From UMGS363 sp051881815 (lineage in GTDB: Bacteria > Bacillota > Clostridia > Oscillospirales > Ruminococcaceae), in contig JBJEQP010000021.1 of the NCBI GenBank assembly GCA_051881815.1, positions 1 through 64,000 of the forward strand: a stretch of 64,000 nt of DNA. The letters run 5' to 3'. This document shows, in pieces, positions 31,043-38,866 of this stretch (the first letter of the stretch is position 1; each line of letters opens with the position of its first letter). Both the position numbers and the translations under genes were made by a program. The notes beneath the pieces were generated by a model. It saw only the letters and a list, made by a program, of their open reading frames with translations, ran no database searches and was not told the DNA's origin.

Positions 31043-31963
31043 ATGTTAGATGAGATACAGAAAAGGATCCTTGAGGAAGTCGCAGACCTGCACGGCGTTC
31101 CCGAGGGCGCATACAACATCCGTGCAAACGGCTCGGCTGCAGGAAGGAACACCACCGCAGACATTGATATCATCTCAAAAACGGACAAATCGGGAATTGA
31201 CATAAAGATCAAGCCCGGAACGAAGAACCAGAGCGTTCACATCCCCGTCGTTATCAGCGAAAGCGGATTGAAAGAGGTCGTTTACAACGATTTCTTCATC
31301 GGCGAAGACTCGGACGTTGTGATAGTTGCAGGCTGCGGGATACACAACTGCGGAACACAGGCTTCGCAGCATGACGGCGTTCACCGCTTCTTTGTCGGCA
31401 AAAACGCAAAGGTGAAATATGTTGAAAAGCACTACGGCGAGGGTGACGGAACGGGTGAACGCATCCTAAATCCTGTTACCGAGGTCTATATGGAAGAAAA
31501 CAGCTCAATGGAAATGGAAATGGTGCAGATAAAGGGCGTGGATTCGACCAAGCGCACCACCATCGCAAAGCTTGACAAGGGCGCAAAGCTCGTTGTCCGT
31601 GAGCGCCTTATGACGCACGGAGATCAGTACGCCGAAAGCACCTACAACACCGAGCTCAACGGTGAAAACTCGGGTGCCGACATCGTTTCACGCTCGGTCG
31701 CAAAGGATAATTCCGTTCAGATCTTCTATTCCAAGCTGGAGGGCAACGCTGCCTGCACAGGTCATACCGAATGTGACGGCATCATCATGGACAATGCGAA
31801 GATCAGCGCCGTTCCCGCACTTGACGCAAACAATATTGACGCTTCGCTCATTCACGAAGCCGCTATCGGAAAGATCGCAGGCGAACAGCTTATCAAGCTC
31901 ATGACCCTCGGACTTACCGAAGCCGAAGCCGAAGCACAGATCGTAAACGGATTCCTGAAATAA
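31043..31963 (+). CDS. smsB: SufB/D-like scaffold of minimal SUF (SMS) system
   Basis: A 306-residue SufBD core protein (beta-helix) without the long N-terminal domain of true SufB. Notable residues: VAGCGIHNCGTQASQHDGVHRFF (about 94-116) with two Cys and two His, and the C-terminal conserved SLIHEAAIGKIAGEQL where the His/Glu pair of SufB/SufD normally sits. It should form a homodimer with two SmsC. Forty-five bases after smsC and clearly cotranscribed. Confidence 0.87.
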   Translation: MLDEIQKRILEEVADLHGVPEGAYNIRANGSAAGRNTTADIDIISKTDKSGIDIKIKPGTKNQSVHIPVVISESGLKEVVYNDFFIGEDSDVVIVAGCGIHNCGTQASQHDGVHRFFVGKNAKVKYVEKHYGEGDGTGERILNPVTEVYMEENSSMEMEMVQIKGVDSTKRTTIAKLDKGAKLVVRERLMTHGDQYAESTYNTELNGENSGADIVSRSVAKDNSVQIFYSKLEGNAACTGHTECDGIIMDNAKISAVPALDANNIDASLIHEAAIGKIAGEQLIKLMTLGLTEAEAEAQIVNGFLK

Positions 31964-31981
31964 GAAAGGCAAGGTCTTTTT

Positions 31982-33643
31982 ATGATAGTAAAAACATCAA
32001 AGCTCGCTGCTGCGGCTGTTGCAGCGCTCCTCTGCACCGCTGTATTCACGGGATGCAAGGAAACCGACGACAAGCCTGCTCCTTCCGAAACCGAAGCAAC
32101 CTCTGCTTTGCCCGAAAACAACGATGCAGACAATACAGCCGATGAAAGCGCTGCTCCTGCAATTGTCGGAGTTTTCGGGGATATACGCACCGAGTTTAAC
32201 GACGATCTTGACCTGACAAAATATCCGCTCACGCCGAACGATGTTCCGAGCGACTTTGAACTTGTGATCGAAGCCGAGAATGCGGAGCTTTCGGGCGGCT
32301 GCAACGCTGTTGAAGCGGAAGGCTTTTCTGGAAGCGGATATGTCACAGGACTTAACAAAAATACCGACAGTATCTCCTTCAAGGTTACGCTTGAAAACTC
32401 GGGAATGTACGACTTGGATTTCCGATGCAGAACTCCCGATACGGGCAGAGTAAACTACGTTTTCATTGACGGAAAGCACTCGGGAGATATTAAATCCAAA
32501 GGCTCGGCAGAGGTCAATGACTCGTTCATGAAGGGTATCTACCTTGAATCGGGCGAACACGAGATCGTGCTTTCGCCGCAGTGGGGATATGTTGACTACG
32601 ACAGCCTTATCATCACTGCAAACACTTCCATAAATGACGATACATACAGCATTACCGAGCCGCTCTCCAACCCGAACGCCGATGAACGCACGCAGCGGCT
32701 TTACAAGTTCCTCTGTGACGCTTACGGAAACTATTCTCTTACAGGGCAGTTCGCCGACAAGGGCAGACAGTCCTCCGAGCTTTCAAGGATAAAGCAGGCA
32801 ACGGGCAAGGAATTCGCCGTTCTCGGAATGGATATGATGGATTACGCAAGTCAGAACGTTGCAAACGGTGCAAGCAGCAGAACGGTAGAGTTCGCATACG
32901 ACTGGTACGAAAACGCAGGCGGCATCGTCCAGCTTTGCTGGCATTGGAGCTCGCCCGAGCAGTACGCCAAGAATGATGAAGACAATCCGTGGTACAAATC
33001 CTTCTACAAGGAAGCTTCAAATATTGATCTGGACAAGATAATGAACGGCGAAGACGATGAGGGCTATGAGCTTCTGATGAAGGACATCGACCTTATCTCC
33101 GAACAGCTTGCAAGGCTCTGCGATATGGGCGTTCCCGTCATCTGGCGACCGCTTCACGAAGCGTCGGGCGGATGGTTCTGGTGGGGCGACTGCGACCCCG
33201 AGAGCTACAAGAAGCTCTGGAACACGATGTACGACAAGATGACAAACGAGCATAACCTCACGAACCTTATATGGATGTGGAACGGACAGGATCCCGAATG
33301 GTATCCGGGGGATGAAACGGTCGACATAATCTCCTACGATATTTACGCAGGAAACCACGTTTATGAAAGCTTCGGCGGAACCTTTACCGAGGCTGTTGAA
33401 ACCTCTCCGAAGGGCAAGCTTGTAGCTCTGTCGGAAAACGGCTGCGTAATGGATCCCGAGCTTACGATGAAAAACAACGCACGCTGGCTCTTCTGGGGAA
33501 CATGGGCAGACCCGTTCACGCTCAAAAACTTCATGCTCAACGAAGAATACACCGAAAAGGATATGCTTATAAAAGCGTACAACAACGACCGCACTCTCAC
33601 GCTTGACGAGCTGCCTGATCTGAAAACATACCCACTTGATTAA
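31982..33643 (+). CDS. CBM35-GH26 beta-mannanase lipoprotein
   Basis: A 553-residue surface lipoprotein. Signal MIVKTSKLAAAAVAALLC then lipobox FTGC; an acidic Thr/Pro linker; CBM35-like module at about 85-215 (FELVIEAENAELSGGCNAVE, then VDYDSLIITAN); GH26 catalytic domain at about 230-550. The acid/base is Glu393 in WRPLHEASGGWFWWG and the nucleophile Glu485 in ALSENG, both intact. Predicted to cut beta-mannans at the cell surface. It starts 18 bases after smsB, so it could share that transcript, an odd pairing. The stop codon touches the family C repeat. Confidence 0.9.
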   Translation: MIVKTSKLAAAAVAALLCTAVFTGCKETDDKPAPSETEATSALPENNDADNTADESAAPAIVGVFGDIRTEFNDDLDLTKYPLTPNDVPSDFELVIEAENAELSGGCNAVEAEGFSGSGYVTGLNKNTDSISFKVTLENSGMYDLDFRCRTPDTGRVNYVFIDGKHSGDIKSKGSAEVNDSFMKGIYLESGEHEIVLSPQWGYVDYDSLIITANTSINDDTYSITEPLSNPNADERTQRLYKFLCDAYGNYSLTGQFADKGRQSSELSRIKQATGKEFAVLGMDMMDYASQNVANGASSRTVEFAYDWYENAGGIVQLCWHWSSPEQYAKNDEDNPWYKSFYKEASNIDLDKIMNGEDDEGYELLMKDIDLISEQLARLCDMGVPVIWRPLHEASGGWFWWGDCDPESYKKLWNTMYDKMTNEHNLTNLIWMWNGQDPEWYPGDETVDIISYDIYAGNHVYESFGGTFTEAVETSPKGKLVALSENGCVMDPELTMKNNARWLFWGTWADPFTLKNFMLNEEYTEKDMLIKAYNNDRTLTLDELPDLKTYPLD

Positions 33644-33906
33644 TGCGTAATTCGTAATGCACTGCGAAGCTGTGCATCGTAATTGCGTAATTATTTGATG
33701 CCAAACAATGAATTGAATTAATAAAGATAATTTGGCATTTCACAAAAAATCAAACGGTACGACCACGACTTATTTCAATTATCAAAAATAATTTTTCGTG
33801 GTTATACCGTTTTTTTAGTTTATAAAGTAAATTCACAGCGCGCAATAATTACGCATTACGCATTACGAATTACGCATTATAAATAGCGCATTACGAATTA
33901 CGCATT
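33641..33906. repeat. Family C palindromic element, copy 2
   Basis: Terminal arrays of GCGTAATTCGTAAT-type units: left 33641-33692, right 33846-33906 (several units in tandem). Central hairpin at 33751-33812: AAACGGTA and CCACGA pair with TCGTGG and TACCGTTT. The same AAACGGTA stem occurs in the copy at 10900-11086, but the inner stem differs and still pairs. The left end carries the stop codon of the mannanase gene. Confidence 0.75.
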
Positions 33907-33926
33907 TGAAAAATTCACAAGCAGTA

Positions 33927-34553
33927 TTACTTGCGTAATGATGCAGGGTCTTCCTCGATCTTTCGGAAGATGTGCATTGCAACTCCGCTTATTGTGAACA
34001 TTATGCAGGCAGGGCCAATCAGTGCGCCGATGAACTTTGTTGTCGGATTCCAGAATATAATCAGCAATTCAATCACAATTATAACAAGCAGCAAAACGGT
34101 TCTGCCGAAAAACTTCATTCCTATCCTGAACGAATTCTTTATCGAATTAATTACGGTATTATCATACCTTGCAAGCAGCGGAAAAACGTATAAAAGGCAG
34201 AAAATGAAGATATACGCCGAAAAACAGCCGAGAATAAGTATCCCTATACCGCCGCTCTCCATTGCGTTATAAAGCTGAAAATCAAGGTATACCGCTTCAA
34301 AGCACACGGGCGGAAGAAGTCCGATAAATATCCCCTGCTTCCAGTTCTCCTTGAACGCTTTCCAGAAATCCTTTATGACATTGCCCTCCTGATCCTCGGA
34401 CATTCGCAGCAGCACGGTATATGCTGCGATCGTACTTCCGCCGATAGTTACTATCGGTATGCAGAAAACGACCCACATAAAGTTCAGTTTAAGGATATCC
34501 CACAGTCTTTGCATAAACTGATAGAACGGACTTTCTACGCTGAATAATTTCAT
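33927..34553 (-). CDS. YesL-family (DUF624) membrane protein
   Basis: A 208-residue protein with five membrane helices (about 20-42, 80-100, 105-128, 143-165, 170-192). The N-terminus FYQFMQRLWDILKLNFMWVV is typical of DUF624/YesL. These proteins are found beside LplB/LplC-type sugar importers in plant-polymer degraders; their role is not known. It follows the two permease genes after a 100-base gap and is probably the last gene of that operon. Confidence 0.85.
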   Translation of the reverse strand: MKLFSVESPFYQFMQRLWDILKLNFMWVVFCIPIVTIGGSTIAAYTVLLRMSEDQEGNVIKDFWKAFKENWKQGIFIGLLPPVCFEAVYLDFQLYNAMESGGIGILILGCFSAYIFIFCLLYVFPLLARYDNTVINSIKNSFRIGMKFFGRTVLLLVIIVIELLIIFWNPTTKFIGALIGPACIMFTISGVAMHIFRKIEEDPASLRK

Positions 34554-34654
34554 CCGAACCTCCGAAAATCTTAAATAAATGCAAAACGGGATCTCAAAGG
34601 GAAGACAATATGGTATTCCCTGTATGAAACCCCGTAAAATTTGCTGAACGGCTT

Positions 34655-35596
34655 TTAGCCCTTAACTGCTCCGAGCATGATACCCGATTCAAAATACCTT
34701 TGCATGAACGGATAAACGAGCATGATCGGAATAATTGTGATCATTGAGATAGTGTACTGAATGATCTTCGTGTTCATCGCACCCGAGAGCGCTGCAACGT
34801 CCGAGCTTGAAGTAGCTCCGTTTACCATAGCGCTGAGGTTTGACGACTGGTTCAGGTAGACATAAAGTCTGTGCTGAACGGTATAGAGATCAGGCGAGTT
34901 GGAGTTGTAGATAAGCGAATCCTGGAAGGAGTTCCAGTGTCCTACTGCGCCGAAAATTGCGATAGTTGCGAGGATAGGCTTTGAAAGCGGCCAGATTATC
35001 TTATAGAAGATAGTCCAGTAGCCTGCGCCGTCGATGAACGCACTTTCCTCGATCTCACCCGGGATGGATTCAACGTATGTCTTTACGAGAATGATGTTGT
35101 AAGGCGAAACGATAGCAGGGATGATGTAAACGAGGAATGTGTTGGTAAGACCGAGCATTGAAAGGTTGAGGTATGTAGGGATAAGTCCTGCGTTGAAGTA
35201 CATTGTGATAACGAGGAATCTGTACCAGAACTTTCTGTGCCACATCTCATTCTTTGTCATAAGGTAGCCTGCGAGTGCAGACGCAAAAACCATGAGGACT
35301 GTACCGATAAGTGTTCTTAAAATGGTAACAACGAACGAATTCCAAAGGTCGTTTACGTTTGCCATCATGATATAGTTCTGAATGGTGACCTGCTGTGGGA
35401 AGAACGTGATAACGCCCTTCTTAACAAGCTCGTTATTCGAGATTGTGTTGATGAAAATATAGTAGAACGGGAAAATACAGCTCAATGTGAATACGATGAA
35501 GAACAGGTAATTCAGGATATTGAAAACAATATCGCCGGGAGTCAGCTTGATCTTCGATTTAGTCTTTTCCTTCATGATCTTTTCATGCGTTGACAT
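34655..35596 (-). CDS. Carbohydrate ABC transporter permease (LplC/YtcP type)
   Basis: A 313-residue inner-membrane permease with six helices. The cytoplasmic EAA loop that contacts the ATPase is EESAFIDGAGYWTIFYKIIWPLSKP (about residues 203-227). Ends FMQRYFESGIMLGAVKG, characteristic of LplC/YtcP proteins. Pairs with the permease at 35611-37101, with a 14-base gap. The ATPase is not encoded here; related systems use a shared MsiK-type ATPase elsewhere. Confidence 0.92.
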   Translation of the reverse strand: MSTHEKIMKEKTKSKIKLTPGDIVFNILNYLFFIVFTLSCIFPFYYIFINTISNNELVKKGVITFFPQQVTIQNYIMMANVNDLWNSFVVTILRTLIGTVLMVFASALAGYLMTKNEMWHRKFWYRFLVITMYFNAGLIPTYLNLSMLGLTNTFLVYIIPAIVSPYNIILVKTYVESIPGEIEESAFIDGAGYWTIFYKIIWPLSKPILATIAIFGAVGHWNSFQDSLIYNSNSPDLYTVQHRLYVYLNQSSNLSAMVNGATSSSDVAALSGAMNTKIIQYTISMITIIPIMLVYPFMQRYFESGIMLGAVKG

Positions 35597-35610
35597 TTCA
35601 AACCGCCTCC

Positions 35611-37101
35611 TTATACAATGCTCTCGCCGCGGACAAGCTTGGAAACGCTGTTAGCAGCAAAGAGGAGAATTACGCTGATAATGGACTTGACCATACCGAT
35701 AACCGTTGAGATCGGGATAAGTCCGCTTGTGATACCGAGGTTGTAAACGTAAAGGTCGAGAACTTCGATATTGTTCTTGTTGATCGCATTGGAGAATACG
35801 AGGTACTGTTCCATACCGTTTGAAAGGATATTTGCGATCGACATAAGAAGAAGAACCATATATGTAGGAATAAGCTCGGGAATGGTGATGTACCACATCT
35901 TTGCAAAACGTCCTGCACCGTCAACGGTAGCCGCTTCGTAAAGCTGCTGGTCGATACCCGAAATGGAAGCAATATAGATGATAGCACTCCAGCCGAGTCC
36001 CTTCCAGAGTCCCCATGCGAGCATCTTGAGCCACATATGAGAATCGCTCATGAGGTAGTTAGTCATTGTAGGATGACCTATTGAAGTGAGGAAGGTGTTG
36101 ATAAATCCGTCAGTTGAGAAGATCGCAAGTGCGATAGCGTAAACGAGAACCCAGCTGATGAAGTTCGGGATAGTCGTAAATGTCTGAACGATTCTTCTGA
36201 ATGCGGTGTTCTTGATCTCGGAAAGGAAGATAGCGAACACCATAGGCACCCAGCTCGTAGCGATACCAAGACCGCTCATTGCAAGTGTGTTCTTTACAAC
36301 TCGGATAACGTCTTTTCTTGTTGCAGAGGTGTTGAAGAGCGCCTTGAACCACTTGAAGCCGACGAACTTGTCCATAGAGAGGGTTTCGCCCGACTTGTAA
36401 TCGAAGAAAGCATATCTCCAGCCGAAGAGCGGCAGATAGCAGAACACGAACGCAAGAACGAGGATCGGGAGCATCATAAGGAAAAGTCTGAACTTCGGAG
36501 CCATTTCTGCCTTTTCGCCCTTTGTAACGGGTACAAGTACCAATTCGGCAGCCGAAACAATAAGCGTTACAGCTGCAAGAACGGCGTAAAGCCAGAAGAT
36601 AGACGGGAAATAAGGTTCTACCTTTTCGATCTTTTCGGAACCGAGAAGCATATTATAGGAACGGTTGATGCCGAAAAGTGCACAAACTTCGATGATCGAA
36701 CCGATAATAGTGACGAGTGTGCTCGTTTTCTTCATTTTATTGTTTCCGAGCGACATACAAGCACCGACTATCATTACCACTACTGCCAACACAATGATAA
36801 GGCTGCTTGCGTTGAGCAGCTTGAAAGCGGACTCGGGTACCCAGCCTCTTGAGAACGCACGGCCAAGGTTTGTTATAAGAGTTTTGTAAGAAACGCCGCA
36901 GGTGAAGAGCGACATATTCTTATTGATCTGATCGGTTATTCTTGCAGCGTTGAAATTCGGGAAGAAAAGAATAATGATATTTACCACAACGGATGCGCGA
37001 ACGATCCAGAAAAGGATATCGCAGAGCATCTCACGCGGAGTACGTATAACATCTCTTCTCTTCAGTTTGGTTTCAACTGCTGTTTTGACACCACCTGACA
37101 T
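35611..37101 (-). CDS. LplB-type ABC permease with extra N-terminal membrane domain
   Basis: A 496-residue protein. The start at 37101 is chosen because GGAGG lies ten bases upstream. The permease proper is about 225-496 and has EAATVDGAGRFAKMWYITIPELIP as EAA loop. The first 215 residues are additional: about four membrane helices (36-55, 100-125, 135-155, 180-205) with no recognised motif. LplB proteins are usually about 300 residues long. The extra domain might replace an accessory subunit. First gene of the operon, divergent from the AraC gene. Confidence 0.88.
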   Translation of the reverse strand: MSGGVKTAVETKLKRRDVIRTPREMLCDILFWIVRASVVVNIIILFFPNFNAARITDQINKNMSLFTCGVSYKTLITNLGRAFSRGWVPESAFKLLNASSLIIVLAVVVMIVGACMSLGNNKMKKTSTLVTIIGSIIEVCALFGINRSYNMLLGSEKIEKVEPYFPSIFWLYAVLAAVTLIVSAAELVLVPVTKGEKAEMAPKFRLFLMMLPILVLAFVFCYLPLFGWRYAFFDYKSGETLSMDKFVGFKWFKALFNTSATRKDVIRVVKNTLAMSGLGIATSWVPMVFAIFLSEIKNTAFRRIVQTFTTIPNFISWVLVYAIALAIFSTDGFINTFLTSIGHPTMTNYLMSDSHMWLKMLAWGLWKGLGWSAIIYIASISGIDQQLYEAATVDGAGRFAKMWYITIPELIPTYMVLLLMSIANILSNGMEQYLVFSNAINKNNIEVLDLYVYNLGITSGLIPISTVIGMVKSIISVILLFAANSVSKLVRGESIV

Positions 37102-37343
37102 TTTGTACTGCACCTCCAAAGATTTTAAACAATCAGGGCACCTATACAATACAAAAAGTCTGCACAAAGCCTTGATTATTTTGTAAAAATATGCTACAAT
37201 GTAAACAAATTATATCACAGTTTTATCACCTTTACAATAAAAATAACGACATTTTTTAGCACAATAATGACATAAACAAAATACCGTCAAAAATAAACCG
37301 ATTACATTGTAAGAAGTTACAAAAAACAAGGAAAATTTTTAAA
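37102..37343. other. Divergent promoter region between permease operon and AraC gene
   Basis: AT-rich, 240 bases. The permease ribosome site is at its left end. Promoter boxes are not clear enough to call on either strand; the AraC regulator would be expected to bind here. Confidence 0.4.
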
Positions 37344-38201
37344 ATGAAAGAATTTCACCTTAAAGAATTTACGAAGGAAAACGATTTCCCGTTCCATATT
37401 CTTCTCGATAACCATGAAAACACCTTCCCTATCCACAGCCACGCCGACTTCTGCGAGCTTGCGATAGTCATAGGCGGAAGTGCGGCGCACATCGTCAACG
37501 ATGAATGCTTCCCAATAAAAAAGGGAGATGTTTTTTTCATCGGAAAAAATATGTCGCACGGGTTTTCCGAAGCGGTCGATTTCAGGATATGCAACATAAT
37601 GTTCAGCAGCGAAGCTTTTTTCGGCAATGATTCGGATATATGCAGGACCGAAAGCTTCCGTTCGCTTTTTTACGGTAAAAACGGACTCCAGACAAAGCTT
37701 ACGCTTCCGCCCGAGGAATTTATCAGAGTATGCGAGATAGTAAAAATGCTCCAGACCGAATACTGCAGCTGTTCGGACGGCCGTGAAACGCTTATCCGAT
37801 CATATTTCATGATGCTGACTGTCATGCTGTCACGGCTCCACGCCTCAAAGGAATCGGGCAAAAAGCGAAGTGCCGAAAGCATAACCGCTGCGGCTGAATT
37901 CATCGAGCGAAACTTCACCGAGAAGCTCACTCTCGATTCGATCGCCGAGGTAACTCACTATTCCTCACGGCATTTTGTGAGGATATTCACCGAAACCTAT
38001 CACCAGACGCCGCAGGAATACATACTTTCGCTCCGTCTGCGCCGTGCAATGAGCTTTCTTGAAGAGGGAGAGCTTTCTATCGAGGAAACGGCACAGCAGA
38101 GCGGCTTCGGTGATGGAAACTACTTCTGCCGAGTGTTCAAGAAACAAACGGGCGTTACTCCGGGCGAATACCGCCGGAAAGCGCTGCGAAGAAAGAACTG
38201 A
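37344..38201 (+). CDS. AraC-family regulator of the sugar importer
   Basis: A 285-residue regulator. The N-terminal cupin domain (about 15-100) has FPIHSHADFCELAIVIGG and the FPIKKGDVFFIG turn. The C-terminal pair of helix-turn-helix motifs (about 185-283) has LTLDSIAEVTHYSSRHFVRIF and LSIEETAQQSGFGDGNYFCRVFKKQTGVTPGEYR, which is fully canonical. Divergent from the permease operon, so probably its activator in response to a sugar. Confidence 0.88.
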   Translation: MKEFHLKEFTKENDFPFHILLDNHENTFPIHSHADFCELAIVIGGSAAHIVNDECFPIKKGDVFFIGKNMSHGFSEAVDFRICNIMFSSEAFFGNDSDICRTESFRSLFYGKNGLQTKLTLPPEEFIRVCEIVKMLQTEYCSCSDGRETLIRSYFMMLTVMLSRLHASKESGKKRSAESITAAAEFIERNFTEKLTLDSIAEVTHYSSRHFVRIFTETYHQTPQEYILSLRLRRAMSFLEEGELSIEETAQQSGFGDGNYFCRVFKKQTGVTPGEYRRKALRRKN

Positions 38202-38212
38202 AAGGATAATTT

Positions 38213-38866
38213 ATGACTAAAAAAGAAAGAGCGGCAGCAGCCGTTGAAGGACTTGAAAAGCTTTACCCCGAAGCTGTTTGTTCGCTGGTTTATGAAAAGC
38301 CCTATGAGCTTATGATCGCAACACGGCTTTCGGCTCAATGCACCGACGCAAGGGTAAATATCGTTACAAAGGAGCTTTTCGCGAAATTCCCGACGCTGAA
38401 AAGCTTTGCCGACGCAAAATGGGAGGATATCGCCGAAATTGTACGTCCCTGCGGACTTTATAAGACCAAAGCGCAGAGCATCGCCGAAATGGCGCACACC
38501 CTATACTATGACCTTGACGGAGTTATCCCCGACACGGTAGAGGAGCTTGTAAAGCTGCCCGGTATCGGCAGAAAGACCGCAAACCTCATCGTCGGGGACG
38601 TTTTCCGCAAGCCTGCGGTCGTTACGGACACACATTTTATAAGGATATGCGGAAGGCTCGGACTTACCGCAAACACCGAGCCGCAAAAGGTGGAGGAAGA
38701 TCTACGAAAGCTTCTTCCGCCCGATAAAAGCTCCGACTTCTGCCACAGGATCGTTTTTTTCGGGCGTGAATACTGCTGCGCAAGGAGCCCGAAATGCGAT
38801 GTTTGTCCGCTCAAAAGTCAGCTCGGCGGATACAAATGCAAAATAAAGGACAAGAAAGCCGAATGA
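38213..38866 (+). CDS. nth: Endonuclease III
   Basis: A 217-residue DNA glycosylase/AP lyase for oxidised pyrimidines. The helix-hairpin-helix LPGIGRKTANLI carries the catalytic Lys, and the catalytic Asp is in VTDTHFIRI. The Fe-S site is C-X6-C-X2-C from YCCARSPKCDVC, but the fourth Cys comes ten rather than five residues later (YKCK). The stop overlaps the recQ start. Eleven bases after the AraC stop, so read-through from that gene is possible. Confidence 0.92.
   Translation: MTKKERAAAAVEGLEKLYPEAVCSLVYEKPYELMIATRLSAQCTDARVNIVTKELFAKFPTLKSFADAKWEDIAEIVRPCGLYKTKAQSIAEMAHTLYYDLDGVIPDTVEELVKLPGIGRKTANLIVGDVFRKPAVVTDTHFIRICGRLGLTANTEPQKVEEDLRKLLPPDKSSDFCHRIVFFGREYCCARSPKCDVCPLKSQLGGYKCKIKDKKAE

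Noticed and set aside
33846..33906. Tandem TACGCATTACGAAT units as CRISPR or origin iterons
   Set aside because: Units are short and contiguous, inverted at the other end of the same element, and recur at 10900-11086; better explained as ends of a mobile palindrome.
38794..38862. N-terminal extension of recQ
   Set aside because: It overlaps the Fe-S region of nth in another frame; the ATGA overlap with AAGGA gives the normal RecQ N-terminus.
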